Shown: in pieces, positions 24,913 through 33,548 of the stretch
Layout: each line of letters opens with the position of its first letter
How positions within the stretch are numbered: the first letter of the stretch is position 1
NCBI RefSeq assembly: GCF_001507545.1
Contig: NZ_LQBP01000002.1
Coordinates: 372,001 to 436,000, forward strand
Reading direction: 5' to 3'
Source: Ruegeria profundi
GTDB taxonomy: Bacteria; Pseudomonadota; Alphaproteobacteria; Rhodobacterales; Rhodobacteraceae
Length of the DNA stretch: 64,000 nucleotides
Notes under the pieces: model-generated
The model's database searches: none
What the model was told of the DNA's origin: nothing
Seen by the model: only the letters and a program-made list of their open reading frames with translations
Translations under genes and position numbers: made by a program

Positions 24913-25386
24913 ATGAGCCGCATTTCCCGTAATATCTCGATCATTCTGCGCGCCGAACGGCTGATAGCCCAACGTCACATCGCCGTGGCCGCACGGCGGA
25001 CCGGGTTCTTTGCCGCGGCGGGGCTGGCTGTCGGCCTTGCTGTCATCATGCTCAACGTGGCCGGTTTCTTCTGGCTGTCAGCGAGCCTGTCCAAACCATT
25101 GGCGGCATTGATCATGGCTGGGGTAAACCTGTTGCTTGCCGTGATATTAGCCCTGTTCGCCAACATGCAAGACGCTCAGGCCGACACGACAGCGGCGGTC
25201 GAATTGCGTGATATGGCATTGCAAGACATCGAAACAGAGATCAAGGACACCCTTTCTGACGCTCGCAACACCGTTACGGGTATCCGGCGCGATCCACTTG
25301 GTATTTTGACCCCGGATGTCATCAGTGCCGTTTTGGGAATACTGATCAAGTTCGCCAAGCGCAAAAAAGACAAACCCGATCCCTAA
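24913..25386 (+). CDS. Two-helix membrane protein (phage holin-X/DUF1469-like)
   Basis: 157 residues with two hydrophobic helices at about 31-53 and 60-82, flanked by basic N-terminal and amphipathic C-terminal segments. Size and topology fit the so-called holin-X superfamily, often chromosomal and unrelated to phage lysis. It is coupled to the small coiled-coil gene upstream and convergent with the acetate kinase gene, whose stop is only 3 bases away. No phage genes are nearby. Confidence 0.7.
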   Translation: MSRISRNISIILRAERLIAQRHIAVAARRTGFFAAAGLAVGLAVIMLNVAGFFWLSASLSKPLAALIMAGVNLLLAVILALFANMQDAQADTTAAVELRDMALQDIETEIKDTLSDARNTVTGIRRDPLGILTPDVISAVLGILIKFAKRKKDKPDP

Positions 25387-25389
25387 CGC

Positions 25390-26562
25390 CTATTGCACCA
25401 TTCGTGCCGCTGCGCGAGCGATCACCATCTCTTCATTTGTGGGAATCCTGAGAATACGGACCCGGCTGAAATCTGTCGACAGCACTGTGCCGTTATCCGC
25501 GTTCCTGTTCGGGTCGATCTCAATTCCGATCCAGCGCATCCCTTCGCACACTCTGCGACGAATCTGGGCTGCATTTTCACCAATTCCGCCCGTGAAAACC
25601 AACGCATCCAATCCTTCCAACGCAGCGGACAGAGCCCCAAGTTCACGGCGAACGCGGAATACATAATAGTCGATGGCCCTGCGCGCCTCGGGCGTTTCAG
25701 CAGCAAGCAATTTACGCATGTCCGACGAAAGCCTTGACAGACCAAGCAATCCGGACTTGCGGTAAAGGGTATCGGCGATCTCATCCGCACTCATGCCTTC
25801 TTGCTGCATCATGTAGAGGACGACGCCCGGGTCCAGTTGGCCGCTGCGCGTGCCCATCGGCAGCCCGTCAAGCGCGGAAAAGCCCATGGTCGAGGCGACA
25901 GCGCGCCCACCCGACACCGCGCACATGGAGGCACCATTGCCCAGATGAGCGATGACCACGCGACCATCGTAGAGGCTTGGGGCAATCTCTTTTAGTTTTT
26001 GCATGATGTAATCGTAGCTTAGGCCGTGAAACCCATACCGACGCACACCCTTTTCATAATAGCTTAGCGGCAGGGCAAAAGTATCGTTTACCCATGGATG
26101 GGTCCGGTGGAACGCAGTGTCAAAACACGCCACCTGCGCTGTCCCGGGAAACGCATCGATGGCAGCACGTATACCGGTAAGGCTGAAGGGTTGATGCAGC
26201 GGTGCAAAGGGAATGAAACCTGCCAAAGTATCCATAACCTTCTGATCAACCAGAACGGGTTCGGAATAGACCGCCCCGCCATGCACGACCCGGTGGCCCA
26301 CAGCGCGGATGTTGATATCTGGCAGTTGTTCGCGGGCCATCTCAAGAAACGCACGGATTGCTTCATCATGGCTTTGAGTTTTGGCAAGCGGCTGATTGAT
26401 CGTCTGCCCATCTGTGAATTTCGCCAATAGGCGCGGCGCGTCACCCAGACGCTCGATCTGACCATGCCAGCGCACGCACGGGAGGTTGTTCTCGGCCAGT
26501 TCATACAACCCGAATTTCAGTGAAGAGGAACCGGCATTCAGCGCAAGAACATGGTCAACCAT
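25390..26562 (-). CDS. ackA: Acetate kinase (acetate/propionate/butyrate kinase family)
   Basis: 390 residues. Family motifs are LALNAGSSSLKFGLY at the N-terminus, VVHGG, CFDTAFH, and GNGASMCA for phosphate binding. The start at 26562 overlaps the MaoC-PTA gene by 8 bases; a longer frame runs into that gene. With the phosphotransacetylase encoded upstream it interconverts acyl-CoA, acyl phosphate and acid plus ATP. It is the last gene of the fabI operon. Confidence 0.92.
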   Translation of the reverse strand: MVDHVLALNAGSSSLKFGLYELAENNLPCVRWHGQIERLGDAPRLLAKFTDGQTINQPLAKTQSHDEAIRAFLEMAREQLPDINIRAVGHRVVHGGAVYSEPVLVDQKVMDTLAGFIPFAPLHQPFSLTGIRAAIDAFPGTAQVACFDTAFHRTHPWVNDTFALPLSYYEKGVRRYGFHGLSYDYIMQKLKEIAPSLYDGRVVIAHLGNGASMCAVSGGRAVASTMGFSALDGLPMGTRSGQLDPGVVLYMMQQEGMSADEIADTLYRKSGLLGLSRLSSDMRKLLAAETPEARRAIDYYVFRVRRELGALSAALEGLDALVFTGGIGENAAQIRRRVCEGMRWIGIEIDPNRNADNGTVLSTDFSRVRILRIPTNEEMVIARAAARMVQ

Positions 26563-27949
26563 GTATTTTGCCCTTGTTCGCCTGCGCATGCAGGGCCGCC
26601 ACCGCGCAGGAGGCCAGCCGCGAAGCATCGTCGTCTGCCCGTGACGTCAGGATAATCGGTGCAGCGGCACCGACGACGATCCCCGCCGCCTCGGCATGTG
26701 ACATATAGGTAAGCTGTTTCGCCACCATGTTCCCCGCTTCGATATTCGGAGCCACAAGGATATCCGCCGACCCGGCGACCTGAGACGTGATGCCCTTTGT
26801 GCGTGCTGCGTTCAGGTCGACCGCATTGTCCATGGCAAGCGGCCCATCAACCATTCCGCCAGTGATCTGCCCCCGCTCGGCCATTTTTGACAGCAATGCT
26901 GCATCCACCGAAGATTGCATATGCGGGTTGATCGTCTCGACCGCCGAAAGCACTCCGACCTTGGGCGTTTCAATCCCGATGGACTGCGCGAGGCGGATGG
27001 CGTTTTGCACGATATCGGCCTTTGTCTCAAGGTCGGGGGCGATGTTGACGGCGGCATCCGTCACCATGATGGGTCGTGAAAACCCCGGAACATCCATAAC
27101 AAACACGTGCGACAAGCGGCGACTTGTCCGCAGACCCCTTTCGCGGCGCAGAACCGCGTGCAGCAGGACATCCGTGTGCAAATGACCCTTCATCAAGGTT
27201 TGCGCCCGGCCTTCGACGACGAGGTCCACCGCCTTATGCGCAGCGACTTCGTGGCTTGTGGCTTCGATCACTTCGATTCCCGACAGATCAGCCTCCAGCG
27301 CTGCTGCGGCGGCGGCAATCTTTTCAGGATCGCCCACAAGGATCGGTGTAATGATATCTTTGGAATAGCCCAGCAAGGCACCGCCCAGTGCATTCGGTTC
27401 TTCCGGTGCAACCACGGCAGTTGGCATGGGCTCCAGTGGCTCAGCCTTAGCTATCAACGCATCAAAATGCCGATGGCGCTGGACGATAAGGCCCGGAACC
27501 TCGACCGAGTCAAAGGCCATGTGCTTGGCCGGGGGCGTCACCTGCACCTCACCGCTGAGGATCAGGGCATTGTCACTTACGCGGCGTACTTCGGCGGCGC
27601 AGCGGAGATCGCCGTCAGCAAGCTTTTCAACCACGGTGACACCTGCGGTCAACTCGTCACCAGCGATCACAGGAACATGAAAGGACAGGTTCACCCGGCG
27701 GGTCTGCGTTCCCGCACCCGGCAGGATATTGCCCAGAACCGCAGCGATCAGACCAGCGGGCCAAAGCGCAGGCGCGACCGCCTCGGGGCGGCCATCGCCA
27801 TCACCGTCATAGCCAGCAAGGTGCAAGGGGTTATGATTGCCAGACGCTGATGCAAACGCATATAGATCGTCGATTGTGCAGAGTCGCGTCAGCTGCGCTG
27901 TTTCCCCGACCTCTACCTGAGCGAAAGTGCGGTTTTCCCTAATCTTCAT
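26555..27949 (-). CDS. Bifunctional MaoC-type hydratase / phosphate acetyltransferase
   Basis: 464 residues. The N-terminal hotdog domain (about 1-140) has the R-hydratase signature NHNPLHL (Asp/His motif region, with the usual D replaced by N-H-N context) and SFHVPVIAGDEL. The C-terminal domain (about 165-460) is a PTA/PTB acyltransferase with MKGHLHTD, AAVNIAPDLETK and PNIEAGNMVAKQL. This fusion is a recognised family. It probably handles short acyl-CoAs, releasing acyl phosphate for the acetate kinase encoded next. It is coupled by overlaps on both sides. Confidence 0.88.
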   Translation of the reverse strand: MKIRENRTFAQVEVGETAQLTRLCTIDDLYAFASASGNHNPLHLAGYDGDGDGRPEAVAPALWPAGLIAAVLGNILPGAGTQTRRVNLSFHVPVIAGDELTAGVTVVEKLADGDLRCAAEVRRVSDNALILSGEVQVTPPAKHMAFDSVEVPGLIVQRHRHFDALIAKAEPLEPMPTAVVAPEEPNALGGALLGYSKDIITPILVGDPEKIAAAAAALEADLSGIEVIEATSHEVAAHKAVDLVVEGRAQTLMKGHLHTDVLLHAVLRRERGLRTSRRLSHVFVMDVPGFSRPIMVTDAAVNIAPDLETKADIVQNAIRLAQSIGIETPKVGVLSAVETINPHMQSSVDAALLSKMAERGQITGGMVDGPLAMDNAVDLNAARTKGITSQVAGSADILVAPNIEAGNMVAKQLTYMSHAEAAGIVVGAAAPIILTSRADDDASRLASCAVAALHAQANKGKIHG

Positions 27950-30369
27950 TTTGACTTGGCCTTGTTTTCAGTCATGTCCTCGCGTTCCTGCGGGTCGGAT
28001 GCGGGTTTGGCCGGAGTGTCGGATTTCTGTTGGCCCTCAGCAAGATCGAGTTTTTTGTAAAGCGCATGCGCCATCTCGACAAGCTTGGCTGAAGGGTTGG
28101 GGATATCGCCCAGGATGCGTTTGAGCAGATCAACCGCCTGTTGCCTGTCCGATGTCGACGGCAAAAGATCGGTTAGCGTATCCATCGCGCCTTGCTCGTC
28201 TAGGGTGACAATCACAGTCTGTTCGCGCAGCATGTACTGACGCTGCTGCACCGTCAGATCCTTGAAAGGGGCCTCATTTTTGAACACATGCGCCCAGCGG
28301 TGCAGAATTTCAGATTTGAAACTCTTGTTGCTTTTGGCCAACAGAACCAAAAGACGTATGACAGCCTCGGCCAGCCCACCTTGTCTCATATGGGCCAATT
28401 CGGCTTCAACCTCGGGTAACGCTTTTAACGTTTCGGGATCGGGCAAGGTACGCAACGCGGCATTTTTCTTTCCGAACCACGCAGCCAATGGACCGCCCCA
28501 TAGAGAGAAGAACAGGCATTCGCACCAGGCATCCCGCAGATCGCGGTTCAGGTCCATCATCTGCTCAATCCAATCGGCTGTCTGCTTCTCAAGGACAAGG
28601 AATGGGTTATCCGGGCTGACTGGCGCACGCTTATCCCGCACAGCCTGTGCCAACGGCTCAACGCCCTTCAACGCAGGGTTTGACGATGACATCACCGCCC
28701 GCTGAACCCTCAGGGGATGCAGGTTTCGCAGGGCATTAGCCCCAACCGGAGTAGACGTAGACCGAACAAAGGGACGTCCGAAGGTTTCGTAGATGTTCGC
28801 CTGAACCTCGGACATATGCGCCACAGCTGCAAAGCTTGCCTCGTCATGCTGGCCGTCATCCAGTGCGGCCAGATCATCCATGGTCCGCTCATGGAACCGA
28901 ACCTCGAACCGCTTGTCCTGGCCTTCGCCTTCGATGTTTTCGATCACCATCTCATACAGCCCCGGAGCCATCGCTTCGACCGTTTCGAGGGTCGAGGCCA
29001 GCTCGGTATGCTCTTTGCGCGCCACTTTGGACGACACGAAAATACCAAGATGACCGACCTCGTCATGCAGCATGTAGATGATCCGCTGACCGCGTATCCG
29101 GATTTCCTCTTCATCCGCATAGGTCGCAGCGATCCAGTTCAGCGCTTGTTGCGGCGGGGTGATGTTGTCACCCTGGCTGGCAAAAACGAAGATAGGTCCT
29201 TTGACCGCCTTGATGTCGATAGGCACGCCCGGTTCCAGCTGCGCCGTGTTCTTGACCAACCGGTTTCCGACGAACAACTGCTCAACGATCCAGTGGATTT
29301 CAGCCTCGTTCAAAAGAAAATAACCGCCCCACCAACGTTCGAAGTCGATAAAGCGTTTCCGTCCCCCGTCTGGTTCGCGGTAAAGATCGAAGTACTTCCC
29401 AAAATAGTTCCGGCCAGGGTTCAGCTGTTCGAAATTCATCACCAGATTGGCACCGTCAAATTGGCCCCCGCCTACGTCTGACCAGAACATCGGCTGCCAC
29501 GTTCCACCCAGTACGCCTGCGATGTAACGCATCGGGTTGTCGCCCACTTCGCCCGACCAGGGGGCGATCGGCGCTCCGTTCAGGATCAGCGGCCCGGTCA
29601 GATCAGGATTGCAGGCTGCCATCAACAGTGTAGCCCATCCACCCTGGCAATTGCCTGTCACAACAGGCTGAGGGCTGTCGGGATGGCGCGCCCGAACGGA
29701 GCGGACGAACCCGGCCTCGGCATGCATCACATCAGCAAGTGTCTGGCCCGAAACAGGGTCGCGGCCGAAGCTTACGAAATAGACAGGGTGCCCCTTGGAC
29801 AAGGCGACACCAACCTGACTGTCGTACTTAAAGCCGCCGATACCCCCGCCATGTCCCGCCCGCGGGTCGATGATGATGTAAGGACGGCGCGTGTTATCAA
29901 CCTCAATCCCATCGGGGGGCAGGATGCGCAGCAACTGATAGTTACAAGGTCGTTTCAGGGTCCTGCCGTCAACAATCACCTCATAGTCGTAGACAAGGAC
30001 CGGAGGGCACCCCTCGGCCTCATGCTCTAGGAATACGTCTCCCCGCTCACGCAGCGTGTCCATTGTCAGCACTACACGCTGTGCGGCATCGTTCAGGTAG
30101 GCCGCCCAATCATCCAGAACCGAAGCCGAGCTTGCGATACGGTGTGAGACATCTGTTAAGCCTTCCATCAAATCCCGCGACCGCGCGGCATGGGTTTCGG
30201 TCATCCTTGCCGATTGCAACTGGGCCGATCGGGCCAAAAGGTTCCATTGGACACGTGACCGATCCGTTAGACGGGCCGCAATATCAGCCGTTCGGTCAGT
30301 TACTTCGGCCGCGCTTTCAACCATTTCAGAGCCAAGTTTAAACGAGGTCTTCTGTGCATTGGAAATCAT
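27946..30369 (-). CDS. DUF3141 protein (PHA synthase-like alpha/beta hydrolase)
   Basis: 807 residues. After a helical N-terminus (about 1-120) comes an alpha/beta-hydrolase core with nucleophile elbow GNCQGGW (Cys as in PhaC-type enzymes) and preceding DPRAGHGGGIGGF. The long C-terminal half (about 450-807) is mostly helical and ends in a charged low-complexity tail. It matches the DUF3141 family, which usually accompanies the MaoC-PTA and acetate kinase genes. AGGAGAGG precedes the start. A role in polyhydroxyalkanoate or acyl-CoA turnover is plausible, but no reaction is established that I can name. Confidence 0.85.
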   Translation of the reverse strand: MISNAQKTSFKLGSEMVESAAEVTDRTADIAARLTDRSRVQWNLLARSAQLQSARMTETHAARSRDLMEGLTDVSHRIASSASVLDDWAAYLNDAAQRVVLTMDTLRERGDVFLEHEAEGCPPVLVYDYEVIVDGRTLKRPCNYQLLRILPPDGIEVDNTRRPYIIIDPRAGHGGGIGGFKYDSQVGVALSKGHPVYFVSFGRDPVSGQTLADVMHAEAGFVRSVRARHPDSPQPVVTGNCQGGWATLLMAACNPDLTGPLILNGAPIAPWSGEVGDNPMRYIAGVLGGTWQPMFWSDVGGGQFDGANLVMNFEQLNPGRNYFGKYFDLYREPDGGRKRFIDFERWWGGYFLLNEAEIHWIVEQLFVGNRLVKNTAQLEPGVPIDIKAVKGPIFVFASQGDNITPPQQALNWIAATYADEEEIRIRGQRIIYMLHDEVGHLGIFVSSKVARKEHTELASTLETVEAMAPGLYEMVIENIEGEGQDKRFEVRFHERTMDDLAALDDGQHDEASFAAVAHMSEVQANIYETFGRPFVRSTSTPVGANALRNLHPLRVQRAVMSSSNPALKGVEPLAQAVRDKRAPVSPDNPFLVLEKQTADWIEQMMDLNRDLRDAWCECLFFSLWGGPLAAWFGKKNAALRTLPDPETLKALPEVEAELAHMRQGGLAEAVIRLLVLLAKSNKSFKSEILHRWAHVFKNEAPFKDLTVQQRQYMLREQTVIVTLDEQGAMDTLTDLLPSTSDRQQAVDLLKRILGDIPNPSAKLVEMAHALYKKLDLAEGQQKSDTPAKPASDPQEREDMTENKAKSK

Positions 30370-30380
30370 GAGCCTCTCCT

Positions 30381-31145
30381 CTACCCGACGATGTTGTAAC
30401 CGCCGTCAATCAGGTGAATACCGCCGGTGACATTGAACGCCTCGGGGCTGGCAAGGAATGCGGCGTAAGCCCCGACATCCTCGATCGTCGCCAGATGATG
30501 GGTCGGTGCCCGCGCGGCGGCATCATCCAGAAGGGCGTCAAAGTCGGATAAACCCGAGGCAGCCCGTGTCCGGAGCGGTCCGGGTGACAGCGCGTGAACG
30601 GATATTCCTTTGGCCCCCAACTCGCTTGCGGCATAGCGTACCGACGCCTCGAGCGCGGCCTTCACTGGACCCATTATGTTGTAGTTTTCGATGACGCGGG
30701 AGGCCCCAAGAAACGACACAGTCATGCACGTACCGCCCTGCCCCATCAGCGGTTCTGCCAGTCGTATCATCCGCAGGAAGGAATGCACCGAGATATCCAT
30801 GGCCAGCGCAAACCCCTTAGGTGACGTGTCGATGACACGCCCATGCAGATCGTCGCGCGAGGCAAATGCGATTGAATGCACCAGCGTATCCAGCCGACCC
30901 CAACGATGGGTGATCTCGTCAAACAGAGCCTTTGCTTGGTCCGGGTCACGCACGTCCAGCGGCATTACAATCGGCGCGCCGATCTGTTCGGCAAGTACCC
31001 GCACATGAGGCTCGGCCTTTTCGTTCAGAAAAGTCAACGCGACTTCTGCCCCCTGCGCGTGCAAGGCGCGCGCAATTCCCCACGCGATGGACTGGTCGTT
31101 GGCGACGCCCAAGACGACAGCTTTCTTGCCTTCCAGCCTGAACAT
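30381..31145 (-). CDS. fabI: Enoyl-[ACP] reductase (FabI type)
   Basis: 254 residues. The start MFRLEGKKAVVLGVAND at 31145 follows a GAGGA ribosome site; the longer frame upstream is not supported. FabI features are NDQSIAWGIA, SIAFA, and the Tyr-x6-Lys pair in YNIMGPVK. NAD(P)H-dependent reduction of trans-2-enoyl-ACP (or -CoA) is expected. As first gene of the operon with DUF3141, MaoC-PTA and ackA it may be a second FabI dedicated to short-chain or storage metabolism rather than the housekeeping copy. Confidence 0.9.
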   Translation of the reverse strand: MFRLEGKKAVVLGVANDQSIAWGIARALHAQGAEVALTFLNEKAEPHVRVLAEQIGAPIVMPLDVRDPDQAKALFDEITHRWGRLDTLVHSIAFASRDDLHGRVIDTSPKGFALAMDISVHSFLRMIRLAEPLMGQGGTCMTVSFLGASRVIENYNIMGPVKAALEASVRYAASELGAKGISVHALSPGPLRTRAASGLSDFDALLDDAAARAPTHHLATIEDVGAYAAFLASPEAFNVTGGIHLIDGGYNIVG

Positions 31146-31167
31146 TCCACCCGTCCTCTGCAGTTTT

Positions 31168-31219
31168 CTGCGTCGCAGCATAGCTTGTTTCACAATGATA
31201 CTCAATTTTATTGCTGCAA
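31168..31219. promoter_or_regulatory. TGC-rich palindromes upstream of fabI
   Basis: Two short symmetric elements lie in the fabI leader: CTGCG-T-CGCAG at 31168-31178 and TTGC-T-GCAA at 31211-31219. GCAGC close by at about 31229 adds another half-site. TGC/GCA-rich palindromes are typical targets of regulators of polyhydroxyalkanoate and short-chain acyl-CoA genes in this bacterial group. No regulator is encoded next door. Confidence 0.35.
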
Positions 31220-31359
31220 CGCCGCATAGCAGCGAAATGTAACATGTAAATTTGGACAGATGGTCTAACGACAATTAGCATCGGTTCATTACAGACGGGC
31301 ACGTTTATTAAACTAAACTCCTGACCCAGCCCTCCGATCCAGCACCAAACCTTCGCCGC

Positions 31360-32289
31360 CTACATCGCGTTTGGCAGACCTTTGCGAAATGTGGTCGGGG
31401 TCCGGCCAAACTCCGCCTTGAAGGCCCGCGTCATCGCGCTGGCATTCTCGTACCCGCAGCGGCCTGCGATTTCCGCAATGGATTGCTCGGTCTCTTCTGT
31501 CAGCTTTCGCGCAAGGTTCAATCGCAACCGCCGGTACAAAGCTTGCGGCGTGGTGCGCAGCTCGGCCCGAACCCGCATCTCAATCCGTTTTTGAGAACAG
31601 CCGATTTTTCGGGCAAGGCTTGCAATCGACAAAGGCGTCTCAAGGTTGTTCTGCATAACCGCCAGCGCGCGGTTTACTAGGGTGTCTTCGGATTTCAATG
31701 GAAGAACATAACGGTCTGCGGCGTTGCGGCTCATCAGCAGATGCGCGACTTCCATCGGCAGCAGCGGGCCATGGTCCCGGCGTATAAGGGCCAGAGCCAG
31801 ATCAAAAGCCGCCATCGCGCCCGTACAGGTCAAGCGGTTGTCGTCGATGACAAAACGTTCTTGCACGGCATCAACCGATGGAAAGGCTTCTTCAAACCGC
31901 ATCAACTCATCCCAATGGATTGTCGCGCGGTGATCATCAAGAAGGCCCGCGCGCGCCAGCAGCCAGCTTCCTGTGTCCAGCCCGGCCAATTGCGTATGGC
32001 GCCGGGCAGCCGCAAGCAACGCCCGAACAGTTTCCCGCGTGTCCAGTGCCAAGTAACCGTAGGAGGGCATAACAACCAGCACATCACCACTCTGATCGCG
32101 CAAGGTCCCATGCGGTGAAACTTCCAACCCGCTGGAACTTTGGACCGGACCACCGTCCAGAGAACAGTAGTGCCACGAATACAATCTCTGCCGCGACAAT
32201 GTGTTTGCGGCACGCAGCGGTTCAACCAAGTTTGCAAGGCAATGGTTCGAGAAGCCGTCAAAAAGCAAGATGTTGTAGCGGCAATTCAT
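31360..32289 (-). CDS. GlxA-family AraC-type regulator
   Basis: 309 residues from the ATG at 32289 (a TTG ten codons earlier is possible but less likely). The N-terminal DJ-1/PfpI-like domain (about 1-185, with GLDTGSWLLARAGLLDDHRATIHW) lacks an obvious catalytic Cys and probably senses a ligand. The C-terminal double helix-turn-helix (about 210-305) ends in SIAEIAGRCGYENASAMTRAFKAEFGRTP. Regulators of this type control carnitine and betaine genes in Pseudomonas and relatives. It is divergent from carnitine-type genes and is probably their activator. Confidence 0.9.
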   Translation of the reverse strand: MNCRYNILLFDGFSNHCLANLVEPLRAANTLSRQRLYSWHYCSLDGGPVQSSSGLEVSPHGTLRDQSGDVLVVMPSYGYLALDTRETVRALLAAARRHTQLAGLDTGSWLLARAGLLDDHRATIHWDELMRFEEAFPSVDAVQERFVIDDNRLTCTGAMAAFDLALALIRRDHGPLLPMEVAHLLMSRNAADRYVLPLKSEDTLVNRALAVMQNNLETPLSIASLARKIGCSQKRIEMRVRAELRTTPQALYRRLRLNLARKLTEETEQSIAEIAGRCGYENASAMTRAFKAEFGRTPTTFRKGLPNAM

Positions 32290-32343
32290 TTTTTCCAACT
32301 CTGCACGGAAATCGACCAATACTGCATGTCGTCAGCTTGAGCT

Positions 32344-32362
32344 TTGACGTTTCATTCGTCAA
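32344..32362. promoter_or_regulatory. Inverted repeat TTGACG-N7-CGTCAA
   Basis: A perfect 6+6 inverted repeat with a 7-base spacer, in the 96-base gap between the GlxA-type regulator and the divergent acyl-CoA dehydrogenase gene. Its position just ahead of the ribosome site (AGGAAG) suggests an operator for the adjacent regulator. It could also form a small hairpin in the mRNA leader. Confidence 0.45.
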
Positions 32363-32385
32363 CCACAAACCCAGGAAGATGCGCT

Positions 32386-33546
32386 ATGCAGTTTGGTCTG
32401 TCAGAAGAACAGGAAATGATCGTTTCGACGGTCCGTAGTTTCGTCGAAAATGAAATCTACCCCCACGAAGACGCTGTTGAGCGCAGCGGACAGGTTCCGC
32501 ATGAACTGGGGGAACAGATCAAGCAGAAATGTATCGATCTAGGCTTTTATGCCTGCAACTTTCCCGAAGACGTCGGGGGGGCGGGGCTGTCCCATCTAGA
32601 TTTTACGTTGGTCGAACGTGAATTGGGACGCGGATCTATGGCGCTGACGCATTTCTTTGGCCGCCCGCAGAACATCCTGATGGCTTGCAACGAAGAGCAG
32701 CGGGAACGCTATCTTCTACCCGCAGTGCGGGGTGAGAAGATGGACGCCCTCGCCATGACCGAACCGGATGCAGGATCGGATGTGCGCGGAATGAAATGTC
32801 AGGCTGTGCGCGATGGCGGCGACTGGGTCGTAAACGGCTCAAAGCACTTTATCTCGGGCGCCGAGCACGCAGACTTCTTTATCGTCTTCATTGCAACCGG
32901 CGTAGACGAAACTCCGAAAGGCCCGAAAAAGCGGATCACAACCTTTCTGGTGGATCGCGGCACGCCGGGGTTCGAAGTGCGCGAGGGGTATAACTCGGTC
33001 AGCCACAAGGGCTACAAGAATTACATCCTTTATTTCGATAATTGCCGCCTGCCCGATGCGCAGGTCCTGGGCGAGGTCGATGGCGGCTTTGCTGTGATGA
33101 ACGAATGGCTTTACGCCACGCGCCTGACAGTTGCGGCCTTTTCGGTCGGGCGCGCGCGTCGCTGCTTTGACTATGCGCTGAACTATGCCGCCGAACGCAA
33201 GCAATTCGGCCAGCCGATTGGCAAGTTTCAGGGCGTCGGGTTCCAAATTGCCGACATGATCACCGAGATTGACGCGGCTGATTGGCTGACGCTGTCCGCG
33301 GCATGGCGTTTGGATCAGAAACTGCCTGCAAACCGTGAAATCGCCTCGGCCAAGCTTTATGCCTCAGAGATGTTGGCACGGGTGACAGACACGACGCTGC
33401 AAATCTTTGGCGGCATGGGTTTGATGGATGACTTCCCGATCGAACGGTTCTGGCGTGATGCGAGGGTTGAACGCATATGGGATGGGACCAGCGAAATTCA
33501 GCGCCATATCATCAGCCGTGATCTTCTGCGTCCGTTGGGCGCCTGA
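32386..33546 (+). CDS. Acyl-CoA dehydrogenase, CaiA-like
   Basis: 386 residues from the ATG at 32386 with AGGAAG upstream. It has the acyl-CoA dehydrogenase signatures ALAMTEPDAGSDVRGM and the C-terminal FAD-binding segment QIFGGMGLMDDFPIERFWRDARVERIWDGTSEIQR (short excerpt of the helical domain). It is first in a three-gene operon with an NDP-forming CoA ligase and a carnitinyl-CoA dehydratase. That suggests a role analogous to crotonobetainyl-CoA reductase/gamma-butyrobetainyl-CoA dehydrogenase. The substrate is inferred from context. Confidence 0.87.
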   Translation: MQFGLSEEQEMIVSTVRSFVENEIYPHEDAVERSGQVPHELGEQIKQKCIDLGFYACNFPEDVGGAGLSHLDFTLVERELGRGSMALTHFFGRPQNILMACNEEQRERYLLPAVRGEKMDALAMTEPDAGSDVRGMKCQAVRDGGDWVVNGSKHFISGAEHADFFIVFIATGVDETPKGPKKRITTFLVDRGTPGFEVREGYNSVSHKGYKNYILYFDNCRLPDAQVLGEVDGGFAVMNEWLYATRLTVAAFSVGRARRCFDYALNYAAERKQFGQPIGKFQGVGFQIADMITEIDAADWLTLSAAWRLDQKLPANREIASAKLYASEMLARVTDTTLQIFGGMGLMDDFPIERFWRDARVERIWDGTSEIQRHIISRDLLRPLGA

Positions 33547-33548
33547 AC

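Noticed and set aside
24913..25386. Prophage holin
   Set aside because: No lysis, capsid or integrase genes nearby; the holin-X label is a family name for ordinary membrane proteins.
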